From Pseudomonas sp. URMO17WK12:I2 (GTDB lineage: Bacteria; Pseudomonadota; Gammaproteobacteria; Pseudomonadales; Pseudomonadaceae), in assembly GCF_003253735.1 (NCBI RefSeq), contig NZ_QKYW01000002.1, positions 756,865 to 820,864 of the forward strand: DNA of 64,000 nt, given 5' to 3'. Shown here piece by piece: positions 19,768-29,557 of the stretch (within the stretch, counting starts at the first letter, position 1; every line of letters begins with the position of its first letter). The position numbers and the translations under genes were made by a program. Below the pieces are notes generated by a model. The model saw only the letters and a program-made list of their open reading frames with translations. It was not told where the DNA came from and ran no database searches.

Positions 19768-21267
19768 GAGTTCCGGGCGCATATGCGGGAATAGGATCAC
19801 GTCGCGAATCGACGGCGAATTGGTCAGCAGCATCACCAGGCGGTCGATGCCGATGCCCTCACCCGCGGTCGGCGGCATGCCGTACTCGAGGGCGCGCACG
19901 AAGTCGGCGTCGAAATGCATGGCCTCGTCGTCACCGGCGTCCTTGTCGGCCACCTGCTGCAGGAAACGCGCGGCCTGGTCTTCGGCATCGTTGAGCTCGG
20001 AGTAGGCGTTGGCGATCTCGCGGCCACCGATGAACAGCTCGAAACGGTCGGTGACGCTCGGATCATCGTCACTGCGCCGGGCCAGCGGCGAGACTTCGAA
20101 CGGGTAGCGGGTAATGAAGTGCGGTTGCTCCAGCTTGTGCTCGACCAGCTCTTCGAAAATCATTACCTGCAGCTTGCCCAGGCCTTCGAAGCCGAGCACC
20201 TTGGCACCGGCCTTCTTGGCGATGGCGCGGGCCTTGTCGAGGTCCTGCAGATCGGCCGCGGTGATTTCCGGGTTGTATTTGAGGATCGAGTCGAACACCG
20301 ACAGGCGCACGAACGGCTCGCCGAAATGGAACACCTTGTCGCCATAGGGCACGTCGGTGCTGCCGAGAATGGTCTGGGCCAGCTCGCGGAACAGCTCCTC
20401 GGTCAGGTCCATGTTGTCTTCGTAGTCGGCGTAGGCCTGGTAGAACTCGAGCATGGTGAACTCGGGGTTGTGCCGGGTCGAAACGCCTTCGTTACGGAAG
20501 TTGCGGTTGATCTCGAAGACTTTCTCGAAGCCACCGACCACCAGCCGCTTGAGATACAGCTCCGGCGCGATGCGCAGGAACATGGCCATGTCCAAGGCGT
20601 TGTGATGGGTTTCGAACGGCTTGGCCGCAGCGCCACCGGGGATGGTCTGCAGCATCGGCGTTTCCACTTCGAGGAAGTCGCGCTCGGCGAGGAAACGACG
20701 GATATGGGCGATCACCTGGGAACGCACGCGGAAGGTCTCACGGACTTCTTCGTTGACGATCAGGTCGACGTAGCGCTGGCGATAGCGCTGCTCGGTGTCG
20801 GTCAGGCCATGGTGCTTGTCCGGCAACGGGCGCAGCGACTTGGTCAACAGGCGCACGTCGGTCATCTCGACGTACAGGTCGCCCTTGCCGCTACGGGCCA
20901 GGGTGCCGACGGCAGCGATGATGTCGCCCATGTCCCAGGTCTTGACCGCTGCCAGGGTTTCTTCCGGCAGGGTCTTGCGGTTGACGTAGACCTGGATGCG
21001 CCCACTCATGTCCTGAATGACCATGAACGAGCCACGGTTGAGCATGATGCGACCGGCAACCTTGACCGGAATGGCAGCGGCTTCGAGCTCTTCCTTGGTC
21101 TTGTCCGCGTACTGTTTCTGCAGGTCGGCGCAGAGGTTTTCGCGACGGAAGTCGTTGGGGAAGGCACCGCCCTGCTCACGGATGGCGGCAAGCTTTTCCT
21201 TGCGCTGGGCAATCAGCTTGTTTTCTTCCTGTTGCAGTTCGTTATGGTCGAGTTGCTGGTCGCTCAT
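19765..21267 (-). CDS. lysS: Lysyl-tRNA synthetase (class II)
   Basis: A 500-residue cytoplasmic enzyme that charges tRNA-Lys. An N-terminal OB-fold anticodon-binding domain (about 60-145) precedes the class II catalytic core. Motif 2 is visible as [20 protein letters not shown] and motif 3 as [12 protein letters not shown]. Length is typical. It lies 73 bases downstream of prfB in the conserved prfB-lysS order. Its TAA stop codon is part of the terminus of the adjacent repeat element. Confidence 0.97.
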   Translation of the reverse strand: MSDQQLDHNELQQEENKLIAQRKEKLAAIREQGGAFPNDFRRENLCADLQKQYADKTKEELEAAAIPVKVAGRIMLNRGSFMVIQDMSGRIQVYVNRKTLPEETLAAVKTWDMGDIIAAVGTLARSGKGDLYVEMTDVRLLTKSLRPLPDKHHGLTDTEQRYRQRYVDLIVNEEVRETFRVRSQVIAHIRRFLAERDFLEVETPMLQTIPGGAAAKPFETHHNALDMAMFLRIAPELYLKRLVVGGFEKVFEINRNFRNEGVSTRHNPEFTMLEFYQAYADYEDNMDLTEELFRELAQTILGSTDVPYGDKVFHFGEPFVRLSVFDSILKYNPEITAADLQDLDKARAIAKKAGAKVLGFEGLGKLQVMIFEELVEHKLEQPHFITRYPFEVSPLARRSDDDPSVTDRFELFIGGREIANAYSELNDAEDQAARFLQQVADKDAGDDEAMHFDADFVRALEYGMPPTAGEGIGIDRLVMLLTNSPSIRDVILFPHMRPEL

Positions 21268-21340
21268 TTCGGGTCGTCCCGGTCAAATCATCATTCTGGT
21301 GAAGGGCTGCAAACCCGATGGCTTGCAGCTTGTGGGGCGC

Positions 21341-22436
21341 TTACAGCCCCTGTTTGAGACTGGCTTCGAGGTAGCCGTCGAGATCACCGTCGAGCACCTT
21401 CTGGCAGTCGCTACGCTCGACACCGGTACGCAGATCCTTGATGCGCGAGTCATCGAGCACGTACGAGCGGATCTGATGGCCCCAGCCGATATCCGACTTG
21501 GTGTCTTCCAGCGCCTGGGAGGCGGCGTTGCGCTTCTGCATTTCCTGCTCGTACAACCGGGCCCGCAGCATTTTCATGGCGGTGTCCTTGTTGGCGTGCT
21601 GGGAACGTTCGTTCTGGCAGGCCACCACGGTGTTGGTCGGCACGTGAGTGATACGTACCGCCGAGTCGGTGGTGTTGACGTGCTGACCACCGGCACCGGA
21701 GGAGCGGTAGGTGTCGATGCGCAGGTCGGACGGGTTGATCTCGATCTCCACCTTGTCGTCGATCTCGGGCGACACGAACACCGCCGAGAACGAGGTGTGG
21801 CGACGGGCGCCGGAGTCGAACGGGCTCTTGCGAACCAGGCGGTGCACGCCGATCTCGGTGCGCAGCCAGCCAAAGGCGTACTCGCCCTTGATGTGCACGG
21901 TGGCGCCCTTGATACCGGCGACCTCACCTTCGGACAGCTCGACGATCTCGGCACTGAAGCCGCGCTTGTCAGCCCAGCGCAGGTACATGCGCAGCAGGAT
22001 GTTGGCCCAGTCCTGGGCCTCGGTACCGCCGGAGCCGGCCTGGATATCCAGGTAGCAGTTGTTCGGGTCCATCTCGTGGCTGAACATGCGGCGGAATTCC
22101 AGCTGCTCGAGAATGCCACTCAGGCGCTCGACTTCGGCGGCGACGTCATCGACGGCGCCCTGGTCGTTTTCTTCGACGGCCATTTCCAGCAGGTCGCGCG
22201 AATCGGCCAGGCTACCGGTCAGGTCGTCGATGGTTTCGACGATCTGCGCCAGCGTGGAGCGCTCACGGCCCAGGCTCTGGGCGTATTCGGGCTTGTTCCA
22301 GACGTTCGGGTCTTCGAGCTCGCGGTTTACTTCGACGAGACGATCATGCTTGTGATCATAGTCAAAGATACCCCCGAATAGTCTGGGTGCGCTCGGACAG
22401 GTCCTTGATGCTGTTAAGGATCGGGTTGATTTCCAT
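21341..22436 (-). CDS. prfB: Peptide chain release factor 2, with programmed +1 frameshift
   Basis: RF2 recognises UGA and UAA stop codons and releases the finished peptide. Translation starts at ATG 22436 ([18 protein letters not shown]), reaches an in-frame TGA at 22364-22362 after CTT, and must shift +1 to continue to 21341. The joined product is complement(join(21341..22363,22365..22436)), 364 residues, the normal RF2 length. The tRNA-mimic KSPFDS tripeptide and the catalytic GGQ ([14 protein letters not shown]) are present. The TGA is therefore regulatory, not a mutation. lysS follows in the same operon. Confidence 0.97.
22361..22376 (-). promoter_or_regulatory. prfB autoregulatory frameshift site
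   Basis: On the minus strand the codons read CGG GGG TAT CTT TGA C: an SD-like G-rich stretch three bases before a slippery CTT and the UGA. This is the classical RF2 feedback device: low RF2 slows termination and favours the +1 shift. Confidence 0.95.
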
Positions 22437-22511
22437 GGCTGGCGGCACTCGCAGGTAAAACTTCGGAAAAGCCGCGGAGTATACCCGACTCGGGCTATTC
22501 TGGCAGCACGT

Positions 22512-22780
22512 TAGGGTCTGCTTCCGTTTCAGCACGAGCCGCGTTGCTGCGGGAAATGGCCTCCGGTAAGGCGCAGGACGCCGGGAATGGTTGTTCCCTT
22601 GCCAAGTCCTGCAACGACAGCGGAGGTCATTTCCCGCGCAACCCATAGGGCCGGGCCAATTTTTGCGCGATGCGGCGTTACTCGATGGCTCATTTGGCCC
22701 ACCAAACTTCGCATCTCGTGCCTTGCCTCGCGCAAAAATTGGCACCGGCGCGGCCGTGCGTGAAACGGGAGCAGACCCTA
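22512..22780. repeat. MITE-like element with ~30-base terminal inverted repeats
   Basis: The 417-base space between prfB and the next gene (22437-22853) is mostly this 269-base element. Its ends TAGGGTCTGCTTCCGTTTCA and, inverted, TAGGGTCTGCTCCCGTTTCA differ at one position, with similarity continuing about 12 bases inward. The TA at each tip suggests insertion at a TA. Internally, GCCAATTTTTGCGCG and CGCGCAAAAATTGGC form a further inverted pair. There is no coding capacity. It ends 73 bases before the diguanylate cyclase start and may affect its promoter. Confidence 0.75.
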
Positions 22781-22853
22781 GCCACCTGTAGACCAATGGC
22801 CCTTCTATACTCGAACCAGCCGCCCGCCCTAGCGCCAAGGATTCCCCGCCACC

Positions 22854-24503
22854 ATGCTCCGCGCCCATAGCCTGCGTAGCCACTATGCCCTGCTCACCGT
22901 GTTGCTGGTGTGCCTGCTCAGCCTGCTGCTCGGCACCCTGATCAGCCGCGACTCGAGCCAGCGCATCCGCGCGGAGATCGGCCGGGATCTGGCGAAAATC
23001 TCCTACACCATGGTCGACCGCCTGGATCGCGACATGCAGAGCCGCGCCAGTATGCTGGAGGTGATCGGTAGCCTCAGCGCCCTGCGCCAGCCGGGCGACA
23101 GCCGCGAAGTGCGCCGGCTGCTCGACGAACTGCAGGGCAAGTTCCCGACCATCGCCTGGATCGGTTTCACCGACGCCCAGGGCCGGGTGCTGGCCTCCAG
23201 CAACGGCGTTCTCGAAGGCGCCAGCATCGCCCAGCGCCCGGTGTTTCTGGAAGGCAGCCAGGGCCTGTTCATCGGCGACGTGCATGAGGCCGTACTGCTG
23301 GCCAAGCTGTTGCCCAACCCGACAGGTGAGGCGATGAAGTTCGTCGATATCAGCCTGCCGGTACGTGACGACGCCGGCAGCCTGGTCGGCGTGCTCGCCT
23401 CGCACCTGTCGTGGTCCTGGGCCGACGAGGTGCGCGAGGCGATCCTCAAGCCCATCGAAGACAGCCGCCAGGTGGAGTTCTTCGTGATCGGTCGTGACCG
23501 TACCATCCTGCTCGGCCCGCGCGAGTTGGTCGGCCAGCGCCTGCACCTGCCGATGATGCAGAACCCGGCGGCCCAACAGAGCGAATGGGCCGTGCAGCGA
23601 TGGCCGGACGGCAAGCGCTACCTCACCGGCCTGACGGCAAGCCAGGGCTACCTCGACTACCCGGGCCTGGGCTGGATGGTCGTCGCTCGACAGGATCTGC
23701 ACCTGGCCGATGCGCCGGTGCAGGCCATGCACCTCACCATCCTCGCCTGGAGCGTGGTGTTGGCCCTGCTGTTCGCCGTCTGTGGCTGGCTGCTGGCCAG
23801 TTACGTGACCCGCCCGTTGCGCACCATCGCCCGCGCTGCCGACCGTCTGGCCAGCGGCGAAATCACCGTGATCCCGGAGATCGGCAGCCCCCGCGAAATC
23901 GCTCGGCTCAGCCACTCCATCCGCCACCTGGTGGAAAGCCTCACGCACCAGCACGCGGAGCTCGACGCCCTGGAAAACCGCGCCCACCACGACCCGCTCA
24001 CCGGCCTGCCGAACCGCGCCGCGCTGGCCCGCTTCCTGCCCCGCGCGCAACAGCGCAACCAGGGCACGCAGGATGGCCTGGCAGTGCTCTATCTGGATCT
24101 CGATGGCTTCAAGCCGGTCAATGACCGCTACGGCCACGCGGCAGGCGATCAGGTGCTGCGCGAGGCTGCCTCCCGTATGCGTGGCTGCCTGCGCGGTGGC
24201 GATCTGGTGGTGCGCCTGGGCGGCGACGAGTTTCTGATGATCCTGCAAGTCGCGGCCAATGATGCCGCCAACCAGGCCAGGCAGGTCGCCGAGCGGACGC
24301 TGCAGGCGTTGGCGGTGCCGATTCACTGGGAAAACCAGCCCCTGCAGGTTGGCTGCAGCATTGGCGGCGCATTGTGGCCCCAGGACCACACGGATCTCGA
24401 ACAAGTAGTGGAGCTGGCCGACCAGGCCCTGTACCTCGCCAAGCAGGCCGGCCGCGGCCGCGTGATCCTGCATGGCGATGCAGCGGGCGAAGGCCCGAGG
24501 TGA
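22854..24503 (+). CDS. Membrane diguanylate cyclase (dCache-HAMP-GGDEF)
   Basis: A 549-residue inner-membrane enzyme that should make c-di-GMP from two GTP in response to a periplasmic signal. A first membrane segment (about 13-30) and a second (about 300-320) bracket a roughly 265-residue periplasmic dCache-type domain (GKFPTIAWIGFTDAQGRVLAS). A HAMP segment leads to a GGDEF domain with intact GGDEF (456-460). The inhibitory I-site RGGD (447-450) sits five residues upstream. It converges on wspR, with a single base between the two stop codons. I do not recall this gene between prfB and wsp in P. aeruginosa. Expression may be influenced by the MITE just upstream. Confidence 0.88.
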   Translation: MLRAHSLRSHYALLTVLLVCLLSLLLGTLISRDSSQRIRAEIGRDLAKISYTMVDRLDRDMQSRASMLEVIGSLSALRQPGDSREVRRLLDELQGKFPTIAWIGFTDAQGRVLASSNGVLEGASIAQRPVFLEGSQGLFIGDVHEAVLLAKLLPNPTGEAMKFVDISLPVRDDAGSLVGVLASHLSWSWADEVREAILKPIEDSRQVEFFVIGRDRTILLGPRELVGQRLHLPMMQNPAAQQSEWAVQRWPDGKRYLTGLTASQGYLDYPGLGWMVVARQDLHLADAPVQAMHLTILAWSVVLALLFAVCGWLLASYVTRPLRTIARAADRLASGEITVIPEIGSPREIARLSHSIRHLVESLTHQHAELDALENRAHHDPLTGLPNRAALARFLPRAQQRNQGTQDGLAVLYLDLDGFKPVNDRYGHAAGDQVLREAASRMRGCLRGGDLVVRLGGDEFLMILQVAANDAANQARQVAERTLQALAVPIHWENQPLQVGCSIGGALWPQDHTDLEQVVELADQALYLAKQAGRGRVILHGDAAGEGPR

Positions 24504-24504
24504 T

Positions 24505-25536
24505 TCAGCTCAGTGCGCTGGTGTCGTTGACCAGGCCGACCTGATCGCGACCGGCCTGCTTGGCCATGTACAACCCCTGATCAGCCAGGCTGACCAGTTG
24601 CATGAAGGCCTGGCCTATTCGCGGTACCAGGGTGGCGACCCCGATGCTGACGGTCAGCACCGCGCCCGGCTCGGGCTTTTCATGGGGGATGCCCAGGTCG
24701 GTGACGGCGCGGCGCACCTTCTCCGCCAGCAGTCGCGCACCGCCGGTCGAGGTGCTGGGCAACACCATGGCGAACTCCTCACCACCATAGCGCGCCGCCA
24801 GGTCGGTGGAGCGGCTGCAGCTGCCGCGCAGCGCCGTGGCTACCCGGCGCAGGGCATCGTCGCCGGCCACATGGCCGAAACGGTCATTGAAGCTCTTGAA
24901 GAAATCGACGTCGATCATCAGCAGCGACATCGGTGTCTGCTCGCGCGTGGCGCGGCGCCATTCCATTTCCAGGTATTCGTCGAAGTGGCGACGATTGGAC
25001 AGCCCGGTCAGGCCATCGGAGTTCATCAGCCGCTGCAGCACCAGGTTGGTTTCCAGCAACTGCTGCTGGCTTTCGCGCAGGGCGCGGTAGGCCTCGTCAC
25101 GCTGCTGCAGGGCCATGTAGGAGCGCGAGTGATAGCGCAGGCGCGCCACCAGCTCGATGGTATCGGGCAGCTTGACCAGATAATCGTTGGCACCGGCGGC
25201 GAACGCCGAGCTCTTTACCGTCGCGTCGTCCTTGGTCGACAGCACGATGATCGGCACATCGCGCAGCGCCGGCCGCGCGCGGTACTCGCCGAGCAGGGTC
25301 AGGCCGTCGACACCAGGCATCACCAGATCCTGGAGGATCACCGTTGGGCGCAGTTGCTCGGCCACCGCGATGGCCTGGTTCGGGTCCGAGCAGTAGTGGA
25401 AGTCGATGCCTGCTTCCCCCAGCAACTCGCGCCGCACCGCCTCACCGATCATCGCCTGGTCGTCGACCAGCAATACCATCACCGCGCCGTCCTTGCGTAA
25501 ACCAAGTTCTTCCATGGAGTGAGGTGGGGTTTGCAT
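24505..25536 (-). CDS. wspR: Diguanylate cyclase response regulator WspR
   Basis: The output protein of the Wsp surface-sensing system: phosphorylation by WspE makes it cluster and synthesise c-di-GMP, raising biofilm formation. The 343-residue protein has a receiver domain with phosphoacceptor D70 ([10 protein letters not shown]), a helical stalk ([20 protein letters not shown]) and a GGDEF domain with GGEEF (251-255) and I-site RSTD (242-245). All key residues are intact. It is the last gene of the wsp operon, 51 bases after wspF. Confidence 0.96.
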   Translation of the reverse strand: MQTPPHSMEELGLRKDGAVMVLLVDDQAMIGEAVRRELLGEAGIDFHYCSDPNQAIAVAEQLRPTVILQDLVMPGVDGLTLLGEYRARPALRDVPIIVLSTKDDATVKSSAFAAGANDYLVKLPDTIELVARLRYHSRSYMALQQRDEAYRALRESQQQLLETNLVLQRLMNSDGLTGLSNRRHFDEYLEMEWRRATREQTPMSLLMIDVDFFKSFNDRFGHVAGDDALRRVATALRGSCSRSTDLAARYGGEEFAMVLPSTSTGGARLLAEKVRRAVTDLGIPHEKPEPGAVLTVSIGVATLVPRIGQAFMQLVSLADQGLYMAKQAGRDQVGLVNDTSALS

Positions 25537-25587
25537 GTTGGTCTCCGGACCGTATGAGCGCGAGTCTCTATGGGAGTGATGAGTTTA

Positions 25588-26589
25588 TCAGCCAAACAAC
25601 TCGACGATACGAGGCGCGATGCGCTCCAGCGCAAGTATTTCCTTGGCGGCCTGCAGCTCGGCCGCTGCCTTGGGCATGCCGTACACCGCGCAGCTGGCCT
25701 GGTTCTGCGCGATGGTGGCAAAGCCGCGGCTGCGCATGTTCTTCAATCCCTGGGCGCCATCACGGCCCATGCCGGTGAGCAATACGCCGATGGCCTCGCC
25801 GGTCCAGTGCTCGACCAGGCTGTCGAAGAACACATCGATGGAGGGTCGATAGACATGGCTGCGCGGCTCCTCGGTGTAGGTCAGCGTGCCGTTGCGCAGC
25901 AAGCGCATGTGGTTGTTGGTGCCGGCCAGCAGCACCACACCGGTCTGCGGCTGCTCGCCATCACGGGCCAGGCGCACCGGCAGGGCCGCTTCGCCGGCCA
26001 GCCAGTCGGCCATGCCGGCGGCGAACACCTCGTCGACGTGCTGCACCAGCATTATCGCAGCGTTGAAATCACGGGGCAGTTGCTTGAGCAGCAAGGCGAG
26101 CGCGGCCGGCCCGCCTGCCGAGGCGCCAATCGCCAGCAGCCGGCGCGCCGCCGAGGGGCTGGGCGACGCAGTTGAAAGGCTGGTCTGGCGAATGCTGCTC
26201 TGGCCGATCAACCAACCGATGTTGTGGATCTTGCGCAGCAGCTCCACCGCACCGCCACTCTGCCCAGTCAATGACGGGGTGTTGACCGCATCCAGAGCGC
26301 CATGACCCATGGCCTCGAACACGCGATTGACGTACTGCTCGATATCCACCGAAACGATCAGCACCGCACAGGGCGTCTGCGCCATGATCCGCCGCGTCGC
26401 CTCGACGCCGTCCATGACCGGCATCAGCAGGTCCATCAGCACCAGATCGGGCAGGTCGGCCTGGCAGCAGGCCACACCCTCGGCCCCATCGCCCGCCACC
26501 CAGGCGATACGGTGTGCCGGCTCCTGGGCCAGCGCGCGGCGAATGGCCTCGACCGCCAGCGGCATGTCATTGACGATCCCTATCCTCAT
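25588..26589 (-). CDS. wspF: Wsp methylesterase WspF (CheB-like)
   Basis: Removes methyl groups from the receptor WspA and so resets the Wsp pathway; loss of WspF is the classic cause of wrinkly, high-c-di-GMP variants. The 333-residue protein has a receiver domain with D53 (LVLMDLLMPVMDG) and a CheB methylesterase domain with IGASAGGPAALALLL (catalytic Ser), LVQHVDE (His) and GMGRDGAQG (Asp). It overlaps wspE by 4 bases (ATGA). No damage is visible, so the pathway should be adaptable rather than locked on. Confidence 0.95.
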   Translation of the reverse strand: MRIGIVNDMPLAVEAIRRALAQEPAHRIAWVAGDGAEGVACCQADLPDLVLMDLLMPVMDGVEATRRIMAQTPCAVLIVSVDIEQYVNRVFEAMGHGALDAVNTPSLTGQSGGAVELLRKIHNIGWLIGQSSIRQTSLSTASPSPSAARRLLAIGASAGGPAALALLLKQLPRDFNAAIMLVQHVDEVFAAGMADWLAGEAALPVRLARDGEQPQTGVVLLAGTNNHMRLLRNGTLTYTEEPRSHVYRPSIDVFFDSLVEHWTGEAIGVLLTGMGRDGAQGLKNMRSRGFATIAQNQASCAVYGMPKAAAELQAAKEILALERIAPRIVELFG

Positions 26590-28880
26590 TCTTGCGGTTC
26601 CCCAACCAGGTCAACCACGGCGTCGAGTAACGCCTCGTCATGGAAACTGGCCTTGGCAAGATAATAGTCGGCCCCGGCATCCAGGCCGCGCCGGCGGTCC
26701 TCTTCGCGATCCTTGTAGGACACCACCATCACCGGCAGCGATTGCAAACGAATGTCGCGGCGCACCAGGGTGACCAGTTCGATGCCATCCATGCGCGGCA
26801 TGTCGATATCGGTGATCAGCAGGTCGAAGTGCTCGGCGCGCAAGGCGTTCCAGCCATCCATGCCGTCCACCGCCACGGCCACGTCATAGCCGCGCGACAG
26901 CAACAGCTTGCGCTCCAGTTCGCGCACGGTCAGCGAGTCGTCAACCACCAGCACGCGCTTGCGCTTGCCGCCGGCCAGCTGCCGGGCGTTGCGGTCGACC
27001 CGCTCCAGGCGCCCGCTGCCCAGCAGCTTGGCCACCGAGTGCAGCATGTCCTCGACATCGAGAATCAGCACCGGGGTGCCATCGTCCAGCAGGGCGCCGG
27101 CCGATACGTCCTGCACCTTGCCGAGCCGCGCATCGAGCGGCATCACCACCAGGGTGCGCTCACCGAGGAAGCGTTCGACCACCAGGCCGAACAGGCTGTC
27201 GCGGTCGCGAATCAGCACCACCGGTATGCCGTTGTCGCTGGCCTTGCCCTCCGGGCGCTGGAGAATCTGGCTGGCGGCAATCAGGCCGACGTGCTGCCCT
27301 TCGCTCCAGAAATGCTGGCGGCCTTCGAGCTGCACGATGTCCTCGGCCTGCAGGCGGGTCATCCGCTCGATATGCGCCAGCGGCAGGGCGTAGGCCTCGC
27401 CGCCCACCTCGACCACCAGGCTGCGCACCACCGAAAGTGTCAGCGGCACCTCCAGGTGGAAGGTCGAACCCACGCCCTGGCGCTGCTGCATGCGCACGCC
27501 ACCCCGCAGCTGGCGCACCATGTGCTGCACGGCGTCCAGGCCGACGCCACGGCCGGACACCTCGGTGACCTGGTCGCGCATGCTGAAGCCGGGCAGGAAC
27601 AGAAAGGCCAGCAGCTCTTCCTCGGTCAGTTGCTCGCCGGTCTGTTCGGTGGCGAAGCCGCGCCCGATCACCGCCCGGCGCAACGCTTGGAGATCCACGC
27701 CGCCGCCATCATCGCGCAGCTCCAGCAGCAGCATGCCGGCATGGTGCCGCGCGCGAATCAGGATCTGCCCTTCGGCAGGTTTACCCTGCGCCAGGCGCCG
27801 CTGCGGTGTTTCGATGCCATGGTCCAGGGCATTGCGCAGCAGGTGGGTCAGGGGCGCCTCGAGGCGCTCCAGCACGTCGCGGTCGACCTGGGTGCCCTCG
27901 CCCTCCACGACCAGCCGCACCTGCTTACCGAGGGTTCGCGACAGGTCGCGCAACATACGCTCCTGGCCGGCCAGCACGTCGGCGAACGGCCGCATGCGCG
28001 AGGCCAGCGCGGCATCGTAGAGCGACTGCGCGCGTTGCCCACCCTGCCAGCCGAAGTCATCCAGGTCAGTCATGTGCTGGGCCAGCAACTGCTGGCACTC
28101 GCCGAGTGCCTGACGGGTTTCCAGCAGCATGGCTTCGGCCTGGGCGTCGACTGCGCCCTTGGGCAGCGCTTCGCGGGCCACGTCCAGCGCCCGGCGTGCG
28201 GTGGCCTGCAGGCGTTTCAGCCGTTGCAGGCTGTCGCCCAGGGGCTTGATGCGCTGGAACTCCACCAGGGATTTGCTGGAGATATCCAGCAGGTGATCGA
28301 GTCGCTCGGCACTGACCCTGAGAATACGCGCCCTGCCCTCACCGGTCGGCTCGCTGGATTCCGGCTTGATCGACGCTGGCGCCACCGGTGGTTCGACGAC
28401 GGGCACCTTGATTGGCGGCTGCGGCGGCTCAGCGCTGACCGTTTCAACAACAGGCGCCCTCACCGGTGCTGCCGGCGGCACCGGCAGCCCCCGCGCCAGC
28501 GCACCCAGGCGCGCCACCAGCGCGTCGATACCAGGATCGACCGCACCGGGCTGCGCGGGTGGCGTGCCCAGGCCGAGCAGAATGTCGGCGCCCTGCAGCA
28601 AGGCATCGATATGCTCGGGGCTGAGCAGCAGGCGACCTTCCTGGGCCTCGACCAGGCAGTCCTCCATGACATGGGCGACCTTGACCCCGGCATCCAGCCC
28701 GACGATACGCGCCGCGCCCTTGAGCGAGTGGGCCGCGCGCATGCAGGCCTCCAGGCTGCCGGCATGCCGCGGGTCGCGCTCGAGCACCAGCAGGCCGCTG
28801 TTGAGCACCTGGGTCTGGGCTTCGGCCTCGAGCTTGAACAACTCCAGCAGCGACGCGTCGCGCATCTGATCGGGTGTCAT
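26586..28880 (-). CDS. wspE: Wsp hybrid histidine kinase WspE (CheA-like with receiver)
   Basis: Autophosphorylates when WspA is stimulated and passes phosphate to WspR and WspF. The 764-residue protein has an N-terminal HPt domain with H51 (RAAHSLKGAARIVG), a Pro-rich linker (about 140-190), and a dimerisation/ATPase core (LLRNALDHGIE, DDGGGVD, SGRGVGLDAV). A CheW-like domain follows, then a C-terminal receiver with Asp near 691 (LLITDIDMPRMDG). The ATG at 28880 overlaps the wspD stop (ATGA), which fixes the start. Confidence 0.95.
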   Translation of the reverse strand: MTPDQMRDASLLELFKLEAEAQTQVLNSGLLVLERDPRHAGSLEACMRAAHSLKGAARIVGLDAGVKVAHVMEDCLVEAQEGRLLLSPEHIDALLQGADILLGLGTPPAQPGAVDPGIDALVARLGALARGLPVPPAAPVRAPVVETVSAEPPQPPIKVPVVEPPVAPASIKPESSEPTGEGRARILRVSAERLDHLLDISSKSLVEFQRIKPLGDSLQRLKRLQATARRALDVAREALPKGAVDAQAEAMLLETRQALGECQQLLAQHMTDLDDFGWQGGQRAQSLYDAALASRMRPFADVLAGQERMLRDLSRTLGKQVRLVVEGEGTQVDRDVLERLEAPLTHLLRNALDHGIETPQRRLAQGKPAEGQILIRARHHAGMLLLELRDDGGGVDLQALRRAVIGRGFATEQTGEQLTEEELLAFLFLPGFSMRDQVTEVSGRGVGLDAVQHMVRQLRGGVRMQQRQGVGSTFHLEVPLTLSVVRSLVVEVGGEAYALPLAHIERMTRLQAEDIVQLEGRQHFWSEGQHVGLIAASQILQRPEGKASDNGIPVVLIRDRDSLFGLVVERFLGERTLVVMPLDARLGKVQDVSAGALLDDGTPVLILDVEDMLHSVAKLLGSGRLERVDRNARQLAGGKRKRVLVVDDSLTVRELERKLLLSRGYDVAVAVDGMDGWNALRAEHFDLLITDIDMPRMDGIELVTLVRRDIRLQSLPVMVVSYKDREEDRRRGLDAGADYYLAKASFHDEALLDAVVDLVGEPQE

Positions 28881-29557
28881 CCGAGACTCCTGGCGATGGT
28901 CTGCTGCACGATCTGTTCGTCGAGCAGGGTCACGCTGCGGCCCTTCCACTGCAATACGCCCGCGGCGAAACGACGGCCCACCGGCACGCTGCCGGTCGCC
29001 GACTCGACGATCTGGCCGACGGCGATCGCCTCGATACCCTCGACCTCGTCGACCGGGATCACCACCGGCCCGTCCGCCAGGTTGAAGATCAGCATGCGCG
29101 GCACCACGCGCCGCTCGCTGACCGCCTCGCCGGCATCGAGCCCGAGCATCTCGGCGAGGGAAAAACAGGCGACCAGGGCGCCACGCACGTTGGTCACGCC
29201 GATCAGCCCCACGGAGCGTTGGTGCGGCAGTGAATGAATCGGCGTGCTGGCGGCGACTTCGCTGAGCACCCGGGTCGGTAACGCCAGCCAGGCATCGCCA
29301 AGGCGGAACAGCAGCAGCGAGCGGCGCTCGCCGCTGTACTGCTCGACCCCGTGCTCCTCGGGCTGGCTGTCATCGCGCTGCAGCGCGAAACGGTCAAGCA
29401 GGCGGGTGGCCAGCGCAGCATGGACTTCACAGTTGCGACAGTGGATATGGTTGACCAGGCGCTCACAGGACTTGTCGCCCTGCACGCCGATACGGTTCCA
29501 GCAGTCGTCGACGGCGTCCCGTTCGGCATCGCTCAGCGGCAAAAGACTATCGCTCAT
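28877..29557 (-). CDS. wspD: Wsp coupling protein WspD (CheW-like)
   Basis: One of two CheW-like adaptors that tether WspE to WspA. The 226-residue product has an N-terminal extension of about 80 residues with CNRxxC-like Cys (HIHCRNCEVH), then a CheW domain (LLLFRLGDAWLALPTRVLSEV, GLIGVTNVRGALVACFSL). The ATG at 29557 follows a GTG and is preferred. It overlaps wspC by 11 bases, with GGAG inside the wspC coding region, implying translational coupling. Confidence 0.93.
   Translation of the reverse strand: MSDSLLPLSDAERDAVDDCWNRIGVQGDKSCERLVNHIHCRNCEVHAALATRLLDRFALQRDDSQPEEHGVEQYSGERRSLLLFRLGDAWLALPTRVLSEVAASTPIHSLPHQRSVGLIGVTNVRGALVACFSLAEMLGLDAGEAVSERRVVPRMLIFNLADGPVVIPVDEVEGIEAIAVGQIVESATGSVPVGRRFAAGVLQWKGRSVTLLDEQIVQQTIARSLG

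Noticed and set aside
22361..22436. prfB as a frameshifted pseudogene
   Set aside because: The in-frame TGA sits in the standard RF2 recoding context with an upstream G-rich SD-like stretch and CTT, and the joined product has normal length.
22362..24473. 703-codon minus-strand frame reading into prfB
   Set aside because: Only its last 24 codons are real (prfB part 1); the rest is antisense to the diguanylate cyclase and crosses the MITE.
26640..29237. 865-codon plus-strand open frame opposite wspE and wspD, and similar long antisense frames at 643-2469, 6041-8314, 13069-14886, 42943-45021 and 46741-48597
   Set aside because: They lie exactly opposite well-identified genes, have His/Gln/Ala/Gly-rich compositions typical of GC-rich shadow frames, and show no domain or ribosome site.
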